A DNA stretch of 64,000 nt, from NCBI GenBank assembly GCA_035582835.1, contig JAYKAV010002519.1, positions 744,001 to 808,000 of the forward strand, read 5' to 3'. Under the pieces are notes generated by a model. That model saw nothing but the letters and a program-made list of their open reading frames with translations, was not told the origin of the DNA and searched no databases. Below are positions 13,001-27,766 of this stretch, piece by piece (within the stretch, counting starts at the first letter, position 1; every line of letters begins with the position of its first letter). The translations under genes were made by a program, and so were the position numbers. Source of the DNA: Phoebastria nigripes. Lineage: Eukaryota > Chordata > Aves > Procellariiformes > Diomedeidae.

Positions 13001-16000
13001 CCAATTGCAAACCATTACTTATCACCTATGTTTTTTCCATTCTTATGAATTATAAACCTCAGCACAGTGAAAGCCAAAAAAGGTAAGCATACCTGTTTGT
13101 TCAAAAATGAAGCATCTTGCAAGCAAATAAATGTGTTGCATCTATTTCAACTTCTTCATTTATATTTTATTACATGAATTTTAAACATTTCTTCTGTAAG
13201 CACATTGATATTGACATCTGTTAGCTACCAAACTTTCTGTACGTTTAATACCACTGCACATAGAAATCACCTGTTGGCATCTCCCAGCTATGTATTTAAA
13301 AGTTCAGAGCAGTGAGGTACTTAAACATGTTAGGTCTGAGTCAGTAAAAATAATCATGAACTTAAATTCAAACACGACTTGTTGAAATAGCTCCTGAATT
13401 GAAATCTCCATTGACAAATTATTAATTTGAATGTATAGGGTTGCGCAACTCTCTCTCTTCTATTATGTTCTTACTGAAAAAAGTAGCTATTTTCTATGTC
13501 CATTGAGGGTATGCCAGTTAACAGGCCTGAAAAAACCCACTGGATACATTTTAAAACTCCCTTTCTTCCAAAAATGTCTACTGCTATTTGAAAAACAAAA
13601 ATTAATAGTATTATTTTTAACCATAAAATACAAGAATATTTTTCCAATTGTTATTCAGCAGGAATGCTTTTAACATATTTAGATATCACTCTATGCTCTA
13701 ATGTTACCCATTCCAGAAAATCACTTTAGCAACACTGTTAATCTTTTTATAAATCAAATTTGCAAGCTGTAAAAACTTATAAAATCTACAACCTCATAGT
13801 CATCGTACTTCATAATGTCAGCTATTTCTGGTCACAAAGATATTCTTCCAGCCTTACCCATCACCATATGAAAATATATACGGCACGTAATTTATTCTGA
13901 CATTTTTAGTACAACATAAGACTTTCATTTCATATTCTGTACTATATATATTCAGTAGACAATATACAGAATAAATTCTGTGCATCCAACAATACAATTT
14001 CATTGAAGAAAAAATAAGAGTACAAATTATATTCTATGTGAAGTATACAATTTAAGTTGGGTAACAGTGAGTGATGACAGATTTTATAGCACTTCAATGC
14101 TGACTTAATCACTTCACTTATTATTTTGAAGCGATTTTGGATTAGTGGGGTTTTAGATGTTGAAGATTCATTTATATACAAACACAATTTACACGATGCT
14201 GGAATTTCACCAAATGTAAGTATCCATATTTATACCTCCCAAAATGTACAACTATTTTAAGGCATGACGTGGTGAAGAATTTCTTTGGTTTTATTTCATC
14301 CTGTTGCAAAAGAAGAATCGAGTTGGTCGGAAGCAGAACATCACCAACTGAATTAAAAGACCGTTTTACCAACAAGACAGCCTCCATGCAAATTCTGATT
14401 GCGCCTAGCCATGTTTGATTTATGATAGGTGATGGGATTACAGCCTAGTTGAGGCAACCCACAATACACAAATGTGCTATTAGTAGCCATGGTACATTTA
14501 TCAATGGTGATGAGTGTAAAAAAAATCTAAAATACTCTGATCTCAATATGTTATGGTTTTGCTCAGTTTTAGTGCACAGTAATGGGAAATTTAGGCACAA
14601 ACCCATGTGCACCGATCATACGCTATACCTTAATTGTACATTCAGCAATGCAGTTGTTCAGAACTCTGTTTTAAAAAGCTCTGTGTCTATATAAATACAG
14701 AATATGAATGCTCCCCAACCTCATCTTCTAAAATTGTACAACGTTTTCGCTTTGGATAGCAAATAAAAGAAGAAAAGAAATTAACTTTTGTTAATTACAT
14801 CAAGATTTAGAAGAAACATAAAGGAAGTGAATAAAGTCTGATCCAATTGAACAAAATCTCTTAACTGAAAACATTCTAAATCAGATTTATGATAATTCCA
14901 AGGCTTAAATGGGACATCACCTTTTTAAGATCAAGCAGAAAGAACATTATCTTCATGTCAGAAATCATCTTTTTAAAGTGTATGTTTTGGTGCAATCCCA
15001 TTTAAAACATAAATTAAATATGCATACTGAGGACCAAGGACAACCAGCTGGTAGTCCACAAGTAAAGTCAGGCAGTTCATACTGATTCTCAAATCTGCAA
15101 CTCATCCCAGCTCCTGGAAGCTCTCCAACCACGTGCTGAATTTCTAGTCTAACAGCACCTGGGATTCCCAGTCTCACTGCTCATCACAATGCATAAAAAC
15201 ATGAAGGGAAGATGTCAAGCAAAGATTGCTGTAATAGAAAAGAGCTGCACATTCAGGTTTAAAGATGGAGAGCTGGGTTCAATGTTAGAACAGCTCCAGT
15301 GGACGTAAAAATAACGCTGAGAGCAGAGAAGGTAAACAAAAGGTTATTTATATGCTGTTGAGTTCTACAACTATACTGCCTTCACAATCATGTTGGCAGA
15401 GATGCAGAACTTAACACAGTAACATATAGAGAAGCTAGTATTATCTGCAGAGTCAACTGTTCAATCTACCTGGCAAACCAAACACTCAAGATAAAATCCG
15501 AGTAAGTCCATCATCACAAATGACATAAGGTGGGACTTCAAGCGAGATAAATAAAGGAAGAAGAAAAAAAAAAAAATCCTTTTTCCTCTCTATTTTAACT
15601 GCTAAAGAAAAGTTCTTTTTAAAGAATACAAATCTTAGTATGCTGCTAAAACCCATCAAAACTTTACTACATTTTGAGTACGTATAAATTTTAAATCTGA
15701 AGTAAATCTCAGATGATAGTTTTAAACAACCAGGTACAGGATTCAGCTTCAGCTTCCTGTTAACTGAGTCTGAAAACCATAGTACACCATAGAAAAGTAT
15801 CACATACAAATGAGAAAACAGCTTGACTCAGAGGTGGTTACCATCCTGAAGTGGCACACCCAGAAAGACCAGAAAAGGATGACAGAGGCAATTAACCCTG
15901 TAACTATGACACTCGGCAACCAGTCTATACAGTCAATCCTCCCCAGGAAAGCAAAGAGGAGAAAATATAAAGATCAGATTTTGCAGTAAAACTCAGTGAT

Positions 16001-18356
16001 CGGCATAAAGAAAAAGGTTAGGTTCTAGTATTTCTTTATTATAAAACCCAACGCATGCATCTGCTGTTTGATCTTCACTACCTCTGCTAAGGAAAGAAAG
16101 AAAGAATCTTTACAGGTGCAACTTTGTAATATAGATGATACCAAAAACACAATCAATTCACGCTGAAAGAAATGCAGCATACTCTATTCACTTGAGAATG
16201 TATCCCCTGTAACAGATTTGTGAGAGGATGAAGAAGATATCCTTCCTTTATTGGGGTACTCCACACACACCTCTAGAAGAGTGTCAGTCATGAGACAAGA
16301 AGGAAATGCATCCGAGATGAATGCACAATGCAACATCTCCATCAGAGCAGGAGACAGGTAGCTACTGCCAAAAAAATTAGAAACTTTCGTATTGAGGGAA
16401 CACCACCAACAAATCAAAACTCACTACCTTTCTATGGCACATACATTTCACTAGCATGCTTAGTTTAAGGAAGAACACGGTGCTAGAGTATTAGGACAGA
16501 GAAAAGACATCTTACTGAAGAGATCCACCCACATGTGGGTGTTTATCTAAATCCAGTTTTATAAAGGCCTACATTAGAGATGAGGTTTTAGACAAGAAAA
16601 GCATTATCCCGTATAAGTGATGATAGATGGACAGACATACAAAAAAGCTTTTAAATATACCTACATGAGCAGTTCTGTATTTTAATACCATGAACCAATA
16701 CCAACATTATCTGGAATCTTCCATCTTCACACAAAGAAAGTGTAACACTGCGCCGCCTGGACTTGTTCATAATCCTTAGGTCAAAATGCCTTGAATCCTG
16801 GATGTGCAGTGAAGGCAAATTCCTAGCTAGGAGTGTTAAAACGAGTTTCAGTAAAGCTCACCAGTCTTACAGATCAAAGAATATGCTGTCACAAGACTAG
16901 CTCTGCATGGAATTACCTTCTAAAATATAAAATAGCTTGCTTGTCAAGTCAAAAGTTTTGATATGAAGAGAGACATTTATATTATCTTTAGTCCTATTAT
17001 CTCTCTGCAGGAGCCCTCTTCCTAAATATGATTATTGAACTGAAACAATTTTACAGCTTCTGTGTCTGTCAACTTTTACTTATAGGCTACTTGAATAATG
17101 GAAATGAGCTGCTGGTGGTAGAGTATGAGTTCTTTCTCTGTAGGTGAGTTTACTCTGCCACCTTTATTTTGCTAACAGGCAGCAACCAGGGGCTTTCTGA
17201 TGCTGAGGTCCCTGATTTTGATAACACAGATACCACACACATTAGAATCTTTACATATGAATCCTAAGAGTTACTTTGGAATTACACTTAACTTTACCTT
17301 GCTGTACCATCTGTGACTATAATCTTCCTGGGATTATAGTTTCATGAATACTGGCAGCAGAGCTGTCTTAAGAAGTTCTGGATTTCACCCATAGCCCAGC
17401 CACCAGTCCCCATCTCCACATTACAGTTCACTACTTCTCAGCAGTGCAGCTAAACTGTGCGATCAGCCTGAAAAACTGATCTCTGGAAAGAGGTGGTTAA
17501 AAATAACCTCCCAAAAATCAAAGGGAAGAAGATGACTTTACACCACCGCCGCTAACGTCTTATGAAACTGCATGTAGGACAGAGTCTGCTTGCCTCATCT
17601 TTCTTGGGTCTGATGAGAGAGTACTGCAACAAGGATCTGTAAGTGGAAGGGGCAGCTGGAAAGAGGTCCGGAGACTTGTGAAATAAGGGACGTCTAGCCC
17701 ACAACCAGTAAACAGGACCCATCTTCCCCATGGGACCCTCAGATAAGGGCCTGAAAGCAAGCGCACTGCCTCAATTCTCTAATTATCCACAGATCCAAAC
17801 TCATCTCATGCTTGGAAGTGAGACTCCCTATTCCCAGACTACCTATCGTGTGGTGCAAACACTTCTTGGTTCCATGGTCAGACTTGGCTCTGTTACATGG
17901 GGCAGCAGAAAGGTGGGAACTGCGGCCTGGGAGAGCCTCCATAAAAGTCTGTGGCACCTGCTGACTGGAATTTTATCTATAGATAAGTATTTGTATAACC
18001 TTAATTAATAGGATTACAGTCATATGCACATAAAATACAGCCAGGATAATAGGTATATATGTTTGCATGTGTTTATGTGTACGTACGTATGGTTGGAAAG
18101 ATAGATTAATGTTAAAGGAGCATTCACAGACAAATATATGTAAAGTTTTGAGAGGCCAGAACTACTTGCAGGAAGATTTGCTTTTATTGTTTAAAATTGC
18201 ATTATATTCACTTGTACTGTTTTATTTCTCCACTTCACTATTGCAACATTAAATTATCCTTCAGCTGAGTACTTGGATTTGACCATTTTATACTCCATAT
18301 CTACAAATATCAGAGTTGGCCACACAGCAATGGTATTTTGATTGCAAAGAGCAAGC

Positions 18357-18402
18357 TTTTTTTTTTTTCTTTTTTTCTCTCTCTTTTTTTTTTTTTTTTT
18401 TT
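18357..18402. repeat. T-rich low-complexity tract
   Basis: Long T runs broken by C and CTCTCTC, about 46 bp, followed by AAAAAG. No flanking direct repeats were seen, so I read it as plain low complexity and not a retroposon tail. Confidence 0.8.
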
Positions 18403-21400
18403 AAAAAGAAATAGACCGGTAAAGATAAAACACANTGAATTCTTCTGAGGCTGGACTTTCATCCAGCTGTCCCCAAATGCAATATAAGCATTACAGAAAG
18501 CTGTCTGTTCATTGTTACTGCGAATGACTTATAGTGATTCCTGAATATCCTTCGGTGTCATCCGACGACATTCTTATCTTTGGAAGGTTTTATTAAGAGC
18601 TACATTATATCATTCTGTTATCAATCACAGCTTGTACAATTCAGATCCTTTTAATCACTTGGAAACTGTTGTACGGTTTCTACAGAAATACCTGGAGAGA
18701 TGGCATGCAGCATAAAACTGCATTTATAATGCATCTGTTTGTTACTGAGTAACAGCCATGCTTCTTCATAAAATTCAATTGCCTGTGATTACCTTAAGAC
18801 AGAACCAAAACTTAAAACATTTCAAGAATATGGAGAAAAGATGCGTAGGAAATCATTCTACATTAGCAGTGAAAAGACATATAATGCATTTTTCCATGTA
18901 TCTAAGCTACAGCTGACAGTCTTGTGAAGCTTTATATATTTCCACGCCTGAGAATTAGCACCCTAGGAAGAACAACTCTCAGACTAATTTTAAAGTAGGA
19001 AATATTGGAGCCACTTGTATGTCTCTCACATGAAACTGAATCATCAATACTTAATTATAAAAGGATGCAAGTTTCAACTGCCTTCTGTTTCAATACACAC
19101 TCAAATTTTAACTGACAAGTGAACATTTTATGCAGGTCTGATCAGCAAAACGTCTGCCTGCCTTCACCTCTAAGCACTCTTTGGCTTTCAGCTGTGCCTC
19201 TAAATAGGACAACAAAACCATCGTGCTTCTCACTTTGCAAGATGCATTATGTGTAAACAGCCAGTAGTGATTATAAAATGCTTAGGTACTATGACAACTA
19301 TGGAAATAGCTTATATAATTTCGTCTGAGGAATTCAACCACTGACTTTTGTTATTGCTTTAGGAGTCGCATCATAAACACAGCCATGTGTAATTAAAGTT
19401 CTGTCAAAATACCTGTGCTTTTACATCATGACCCTCAAAGGAAATCTATCTGTAGGTAATGTCATAGTGTTGGTGATAGACCAAACTCCCTGCTGAATAA
19501 AATACATATAGGAGCTCTCTTGCCGTGATCAGCTCCACTGACAAGTCCCCTATTCGTTGCAGAGCTGAGGGATCAGTTACAAAGCCACAGACTCAGGGGC
19601 TATTCTGAAATGGTGTCCAAAGGTTTATCTAAGCCACCCAGAGAGACAGCAATAGCTGCAGAAACTTATGACAAGGGTCTCCAGAATAGATTTCGAAGTT
19701 CTTCTCTTTCGCACATCTTTGTGCATCTTTCCCCTTGCCTTCCCCCACCACCCACACTGGGATTCAACTGCTCGGTAACGTACAACAGGAGAACTATGCT
19801 CAGCCAAGCCAAAGCTGAACGCGCCAGGANAAAAAGGGACTTGATCTCTCTAGACTAAAATATTGCTTGAGTTTAATTTCAGTCAGGAGTAGCATATGAC
19901 AAGGAACATATTTTTGAGCTGAACAGCAGGAGTTGGTTCAGCTTAATACACTTTCTGAAGTGTGCTATCACTATGACAAATATATATCTTCACGAGGACA
20001 GCTTTGTTAGAAGTGTTACTGATAAGAATCAGAGAGAGCGAAGGAAAACGCAGCCTTCACAGAACTGATCCTGAATCTGGAAATGTTACGTTTTAAATAC
20101 ATAAGCAGATGGCATTTAAATAAATTAGATGCAAAGAAAAGGAGAATTTATACACGGCAAGGGAGAACAGGGAAAGCAAGTTTAGCAGTATCTGCCAGAG
20201 ATCTCCACAGCATTTTTATTAAGTGATTCTTTTAATGTCCATATATCATTTTAAGAAGCTTCCAGCATGCGGGGGGAGGGGGCAGGGGCACACCTGTAGT
20301 GACAATTCACTTGTTTTAATGAAAGTTGTTCAGCCATCTTAATATTTTCATCTTTACACTGAAAATCATTGGTTTCCTTAATGCAAAAATGAAGTCGCTT
20401 CAGGCATGGCGCTGCAAACGTAGCATAATTCATTGTGTTAGGCTATCTTTTCAGTTACAATATCCTTAGCAAAAGCAATAATAGTTGAGCACATACATCC
20501 CTTTGAATTTCAGTAGCTTACAGAAACTACCTAGTACAGGTGGAAGGTTTATAACTAAGCCAGTAGAATCTAGGCAGCAGCAATAGGTTTATTCAGCTCT
20601 GTAGTTATACACTTCTTCACATCTTTTGTATGAACAGAAATCTCTGGCCTATTTAAGTCCCACTTTAATGTGCTATAATCTTTTTCAAGACACTGTCATA
20701 ATCTCGTGAAAGAAACTCCTCATGTTCTTTGATGATATATGAAAATGTATCTTCTTTATGTCTGTATCTATGGTTTTTTTACAGTACAGAAGAAAGATTT
20801 GAAAGCTCATTTTATAGATCTACATACAGACTTTTAACTATTTCTAATATTCAGGACATTATCAGTAAGTGGTTACTTTTTTGTAACTCTCACTACACCA
20901 GTAAGGCATAACTCTCAAGTTTTAGATTTATTAGGAAATAAGAATATTAATTGTATAGATATTTTTGTGTATGTGTGTGTACTTCCCTCATCTATTTTCC
21001 TTCTGGCACAAAAGATCCATAGTGAAGAAGAATGTTATTGGTAGGGACAATTAAGGAGTTGTCCTGATCTTGGTGTTACAGTAAGCGTGAATAAGGTCAA
21101 AAATTTTAAGTATATATGCATATTTCAAGATAAACATAAGAAAATAAACAAAAGCAAATGCAAGTCAGTTTAAGTGAGTCAGTGGACAAAGTGCTTTCTC
21201 ATCAGTTTTGCCTAGTGAAACTTCTGTTTCTCAAAGTAATATATTTGGTGCCTTCAAATCAGCATCTAATGGAAAACAAACTTTGTCACAATACCATCTG
21301 GAGAGCATAACAAACTACCCCAAAGAAGCACAATCCTTCTAAAACTGAAAACATGGAGAGTTAACAGGAACACTTCTCCAGTGCTGCAGCAAAGAAAAAA

Positions 21401-24400
21401 AAAAAAAAAAAACTTGTTTTCCATTCTCATTTAAGTTTAGCAATGATACTGATATGAAAAATAATTAAAATCACACATTCTTAAAAGTCCTAATCAGCAT
21501 GAAAATGATGGCAGTGTTTTCAAAATTGTCGTCAAAACAATTGCTATCTCTGAAAAAGGAAGAATACAATGCAAGTATTGTTGAAATCTCCTCTTGGTCT
21601 TGTCTTTTAGTCTTTCTGCATGGAAGTTGTCATTCCAGCCATTCAGAGACTCTGAATAAGTGGTAGAAGTTACAGATTAGCTCTGAAATGACAGCCAAGC
21701 ACCCTAAAACACTTAGCTAACAACTCTTCGAACATCAGGCCTACCCTAAGAGAAGGAAGGCAGGGAGCTAGGCAAACTGTAACAGCTCTAAGTGCCTGGA
21801 GTGAGAGGAAGAGGCAAGAAAAAAGTCTTTTAAGCCTTTCTAGCCTGCCTCGACCGAGGAAATAGGCTATACTGGTGTTGCTCTGAGTTTCAAGCTAAAT
21901 AAAATTGTGCTTCTGAAATAAGAGTCTGACCAGGCTTTGTCATGACATTAGCTCTTCCAGGGTTGGAGAGCCAATGCAGCAGCTACAGTGTTCAGCAAGC
22001 ATAACGCTAGGCAGAGCTAAAACTAGTACAGAACACATGTTTATAGACAGGACTGGAAGAAAGACTCCGTTGTAATCATTTATAGCTCCTGTTAGACTCA
22101 TTTGAACTTGTTTCTGAGTCTGGCCTGAAACCGAGTCTTCTTCACTTTTCAAATGAAATGCAGGAGGCCGAAAACCTTTACCACAATGTTGAATGAAAAG
22201 AAAATACTACTGAAACATATTGCTCCAGTACATAAAACTACCTGTTCCAATCAATTCACCACAAAAATTCTTAGTAAAGAATAAAATTGTCCTGTACTCA
22301 AACTGCACATATAAAAAAAAAGTCTGAGTGAACTATGTTGGTGTTTGATGTGGACAGTACTCTAATCTGCCACTTTTTTCCCCCCTCATCAGCACAATAC
22401 CTTGATATTACCAAGCTTCATTCTTCAGACAAGAAAGCCTCTGCTTCACATATAAGACAGAAAAAACAGAAGTCACCATGGTATCCTTGTTTTTTCCCCA
22501 CACTTGAAACTGCAGGGTTAAATGAAAACTGGAACCTTCACGAATTGAATTTGAAAATATCTTTATTTAAAATTTGTCATATGATTATGAATATGAACCA
22601 GATACACCCAAAATTACGGCAAGTCAAGTGAGTCCTCAGTAAACTTTCATATTTACTCAAATGGTGTCATTATGAATATGTTACTGTTATTCTGTTAGCT
22701 ATCTTGAAGATGCTGTTTAAACACCACTCACTGTAGAAGACTGCATAGGTGGACCATATGTTTCATTAGGTCAACAATGGTCATTTCCCTTTTCCATCAA
22801 AAGACAATATACTTGAGCAGATTGTATAACACTTCTGTACTGTTTCAAATGCAGAGTGTATCAGGTTTCTACCTCAATTCTGAGAGAAAAGGCCATTAGT
22901 TTCTCCTTGGTACTCTCGTTAATTGATATAGAGCAACCACATTACCTACTTTCATTCAAACTAAACATTATAGGTATGATTTTTAAAAGGAAAAATTTCC
23001 TAGTTTAGCACATCCTACTGCAATCCAATCTTCCTACACACTGGCCAAGGATTCACACATACCCCTCTTCATGAACGCCATCTAAATCTATCACAGTATC
23101 CTCAGTATTATCATTTCTCTTTCTTCCAAACCCTTCTATATTTGTTTTTCCGCCATGCAGCTCTCATCTCCACATGCTAACTTTCATAGTGCCATACCAT
23201 GCACAGAAAGTAACTCTCCCAATATCCTAATGACATATAGCCCCTATCCCATAATAGAAACCACAGTTCCCAATGCCTATACAAACATGAAGTTCATTGT
23301 GGGGCCAAGGCTTAAGCTTTTTTTCTACATATGCTTCTTTAAGACAAAGCTACAGTTGCTGATGTAAAAAGTTTCAGCTGCTGGTCAAAGTCTCTGATGA
23401 ACCCTCTCAACTGTCAGATCTAACAGGTTATTAATAATATTCAGTAGCCTCTCTTAAAAAAACAAAGTTCAAAAGCTAGACATGGTCAAGAGGATTCTGG
23501 TTCCAACAATACTATTTTGCAGCAGAAATCAGTACTACCTTTCAAAAATCTGATACTCATAAGTGAACGTTTCTGGTCAAGAACAGTATGATTAAGCTAA
23601 CAAAAAGACAATCGCTAGCAGCTCTGGAGAAGACAATCAGGGATGAGAGCTCTGCTCAAGCAGAATAATGAAAACTACTTTAGCCAGGGCTATCTAAAAA
23701 GTATTTTGGATTCATGCGCTTTTAGGCATTTAACCATCTCGTACCAGGTAAAAGTTCACACAGTTTCCTGGTGATTCCCATAATTTCTGTGGAGTTTGTG
23801 TGTCTGTCAAAGATCTTACCCCATTTTATAAATCCTACACAAGGATTCACCTCATCTTTTAGCCTTCTAAAAATCAGAGATCAAATTTAAACTAGATTAG
23901 TTTCCTCTCCCTGTAGTCAGCAGAGACACCTCCACTGGTACCTCTGCAGGGAAGATTTATTTCTCCTAACTTACGACAAAATGCATCATTTTCTGAAGCC
24001 ATCTATGTTTCTCAAAAGGTAAAGAACTTAGAGTAGACACTGCTTTTAGATGGCTAAAATTTAGTGCACCCACTTCTACATTGGTGCTAACTGCTCAAAT
24101 GACTTACTGAAGAGCAGCTTAGAAAAACACCTATTTACATTCAGATGAAGGATTTTCATGGCTCAAAAAAGCCCTGACATTTCCATTAAGTCTCCTACAA
24201 TCCCACATCCTGTTACACTCTCATAACAGCAGCATCACCCTTTTTTCTTTTTTTTTTTTAATTAATCATTTAAAAGCCAAGCTGATTTAGCTGAGTAGCC
24301 AGTGGGGATGCTGTCGGATTTGGTCACCCTTTCACTACGGGCTGGCTGAACTACTACTGGCAACAGTGCTACTATCTGAACATTTTCCTTGTTTGAGAGG

Positions 24401-25721
24401 TTTGGATTCTATTGATGTCACACTAAAGAAGGGAGGGAAATCGCTATATAATGAAAAGAAAACATTTCACTCTGAAGAGGATTATTTCCACCAGGGCACA
24501 TTCATCTTTATTCTATATAAAGCTGCTTTATTCCTATATGTAACTCTTCCTGTCTCCTGCTAACAATATCAGACTTGTTGCGCCAAGTCACCAGAGGGAG
24601 ATCAGGTTCCCCTTAATAAACTTGCAAAACCAGTTACAATGCCCGTTATGAGCTGTATTATACTAATTACTGGAATGAATTGGCTTACCATTTAACATAG
24701 TTTAGAGCAATACAGTAAGAAAAAGTCCAAAGTGAAGATTATTTTTTCCCTTGTTTCTTAACATCATACTATGGACTGATTTCCTACTCAGTTTGTTTCA
24801 GTTTAGTAACCCACAGTTCCTTTTCATCCTTCAAAGCATTGCTCTGAGAAAAAACATTGCTTTTTCATATGGCTGCAGCTGGAATTTTTCCCTCTGGAGC
24901 CCTGACCAGTTGCTGTTTTGAAGTGTTCACAGCTTAGAAATTTAAAAGAAAAAAACCCACAACCTCAAAACAGAGGCTTCAAAGGTCAGGGTAAAAGTGA
25001 CATAGTTCATTCTGTGTACAAATGCTCTGTATCAACAAATAGTCTTCTGTGTGCAGAGGCATTAGCCTTGTTTCAACTACCTGGTCAAAGAAAATAGTAG
25101 GTTTCAATTCTGCTACCTAAATATGGGTGATAGCCCCAACTGAGGTGCTCAAAGTTATTAAAAAAATCCATGTGGAGCTGTCAGGGATGGACCAGCGATG
25201 GACCAACAGGATCTCATCTGGAGGCCAGCAGGAGCAGCAGCTAGGGGTCTTCAGGATACGCCAAGGCATTTTAAACAGTACCAGATAATCATGTTTAGGC
25301 ACAAGAATCAAGTCCCTAGTGCCTCCTCTCCCACCCTTCCTCATTCCAGAAGTCATATGTCCCACTCCCAGGGCATCTCCCTTCCTACGCTTCCTTCTTC
25401 TCGATTCAGAAGACCATACAACTAACAACTCATTCAGACTTAACAGAGTCTAATGTTCCTTTCCCTCTCTCCTACAGGGTTGTGATGGATTCTCTCTCAG
25501 TGGAAGGGACTGGACATCTTTCAGAAAGACTGTGTACAGTTCAGACAGTCACTACAGCTATGATGTCATAAGAACGCTATGAAACAGTACAAGCCTTGCC
25601 ATGCCAGAGGTCAGATAAGACCAGCATTTCTTAAATTTTCAGGTTGGCAACCTCTTAATCAAGAGGCAACCAAACTGACGATCATTTTCAACTACTGTAA
25701 AAACAAGACCAAAAAAGTACT

Positions 25722-25820
25722 AATTATTGTTTTCATTTTACAGATGAAGAAGGAAAAATTAGCTATCTTGCTTGCCGTAATACAGCAATTCCAGGTCAGA
25801 GTTGGACAGGTGGCAGGAAG
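25722..25820 (-). mobile_element. MIR-like SINE relic
   Basis: The stretch reads like the complement of the amniote MIR core: a CATTTTACAGATGAAGAAGG block (MIR: preceding GAAACTGAGGC), then a decayed counterpart of the GTGACTTGCCCAAGG region and CAGGTCAGAGTTGG. The match is from memory and diverged, with no termini visible. Confidence 0.5.
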
Positions 25821-27020
25821 AGGCCACCTCACTAGGGAGAAAGACAAAGTACAAGGGCAGGAATTGTGAAACTTTTAGCAGAACTAAAGCAGAGAATGCA
25901 GGCAACAATGTGGAGGTTCATCACAGAAGGAGCAACAGAGACAGGAGGAAGGACAAACGAAGGGGAAAAAGAAAGCAGTAGCAGCAGAAAGAGTGCTGAT
26001 GAAGANGATGGAAGATCAAGCAGGGCAGAAGGCAATATGACAATGAACAGGTTAGGAACATGTCAAAGAGTCAAGCTAATAGTAAAGCAATTAGTAAACA
26101 AACAGTTCATCACTAGAGCTCACAGCAAGTCACTTGGCTATCCTACAACAGCATTTCATGCTTTTATTCTGGGCCTGCAATGCCTCACACAGCAACAGGC
26201 AGCAGCACTCCCTCTCACCAAAACATTCACGGTCAACAATCAGGGAATGGAGCAGAGGTACATCAGTTACCTTTAAAAATCAGAACAGTTCCCTGTTGAA
26301 CTTTTGCTTTACATGGCTATTTTTCACATCATAAGAAAGAGTTTAATTTTTTCCATGACACACTTTAAAAACTGAATCCTGTTCTCCAAAAATATTCAAA
26401 GAGCAAATGTTAATGGTCCAATCTTGTCCTCTNTTGTGCAGCATGCACACTAAATCCCTCAGAAAAATCATTTCCTGAGACTTTGAGTTCACAACTTTAA
26501 AGTGTTTTATGCTGCATAATGAAAAAAAGACCATATCATTTTTGCATGAACCAGGTAATTAGTACCTTGAACATACCTGTAAGAACAAAAGCCATAAAAT
26601 ATATCTGATGTAACCCCAAAGTTTGCTGTACAGCAAATCTACAGAAAAAGAGACTTCCTAACGTATGAGGAAAAAATTTTTAAACATATATTTGAAGACT
26701 ATAGCGCTCACACAGATTGCAGTATTTATAAATTAAATATTGATTCATATCCACTGACCTCAAGACAAAACAGCAAGGGGATTTACTTTCACCCAGCCTT
26801 TCTGTAACATATGCAGCCATGTCCCAGAGTGGATTCTTCAGCTGTTCATATTTCTACCTTTCAGGACACTTTCAATGAGGAATTAAAAGCTTTCTGAGAA
26901 GCCCAAGTTCTTCCCAACCCTATTCACAGCTCTCCATCACTGAACTGCCTTAGATACGTCTCCTTCCTAGGTCTGCACATTGTGAAAGTACAAATGACAC
27001 TTAAATTAAGCTCAGGGGTT

Positions 27021-27042
27021 AGAATAGAATAGAATAGAATAG
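27021..27042. repeat. (GAATA)n microsatellite at the CR1 3' end
   Basis: Four pentamer units at the 3' terminus of the minus-strand CR1. Bird CR1s usually carry short 3' microsatellites; this pentamer differs from the ATTCTATG octamer at the other CR1 in the window. Confidence 0.85.
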
Positions 27043-27110
27043 TTCAGTTGGAAGGGACCTACAACGATCATCTAGTCCAACTGCCTGACCGCTGCAGGGC
27101 TGACCAAAAG

Positions 27111-27440
27111 TTAAAGCATGTTGTTAAGGACATTGTCCAAATGCCTCTTAAACACTGACAGGCTTGGGGCATTGACGACCTCTCTAGGAAGCCTGTTCCA
27201 GTGTTTGACCACCCTCTCAGTAAAGAAATGCTTCCTAATGTCCCTGGCGCAGCTTTGAACCATTCCCACACGTCCTATCCCTGGATACCAGGGAGAAGAG
27301 ATCAGCACCTCCACCTCCACTCCCCTCCTCAGGAAGCTGTAGAGAGTAATGAGGTCGTCCCTCAGCCTCCTTTTCTCCAAACTAGACAAACCCAAAGTCC
27401 TTAGCCACTCCTCATAGGGCATTCCTTCCAGCCGTTTCAC
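27111..27440 (-). pseudogene. CR1 ORF2 fragment: C-terminal domain
   Basis: An open 109-residue stretch with the CR1 C-terminal signature: KRLEGMPYEEWLRTLGL, SLEKRRLRDDLITLYSFLR, then RKHFFTERVVKHWNRLP and a final FKRHLDNVL. It is in a different frame from the palm fragment, so at least one frameshift separates them. The open frame is part of a dead element, not a host gene. Confidence 0.93.
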
Positions 27441-27766
27441 CAGCTTTGTTGCCCTCCTCTGGACTCATTCAAGGACCTTCACATCCTTGGGGCCCTGGTG
27501 GGGCCCTGAACTGCACACAGTATTCAAGATGAGGCTGCACCAACACTGAATACAGCAGGATAATCCCCTTTTTGACTGGCTGGTTATGCTGTGTTTGAAG
27601 CACCCCAGGATGTGGTTTGCCCTCTTGGCTGCCGGACACACTGCTGACTCATATTGAGCCTGCTGTCAACCAGCACCCCCAGATCCCTTTCTGCAGGGCT
27701 GCTCTCCAGCCACTGCTCTCCCAATTTATACTTGTGCCTGGCATTACTCCGTCATAGGTGCGGAAT

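Larger units (their letters stand above)
10320..27020 (-). other. TRHDE intron, no gene seen
   Basis: AT-rich intron sequence with homopolymer runs (A at 11806-11821, 15564-15576 and 21395-21412; T-rich at 18357-18402). One MIR-like relic near 25.7 kb is listed separately. The non-repetitive stretch 18480-18960 has a conserved-element look. The reading frames (up to 136 aa at 25866-26276, which contains an ambiguous codon) show no recognisable domain and no splice context, and I treat them as chance. Confidence 0.55.

Noticed and set aside
25866..26276. 136-aa plus-strand open frame rich in E, S and R
   Set aside because: Purine-rich low-complexity translation with an ambiguous codon and no known motif.
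27201..27404. Plus-strand open frame across the CR1
   Set aside because: Antisense shadow of the CR1 C-terminal coding region.
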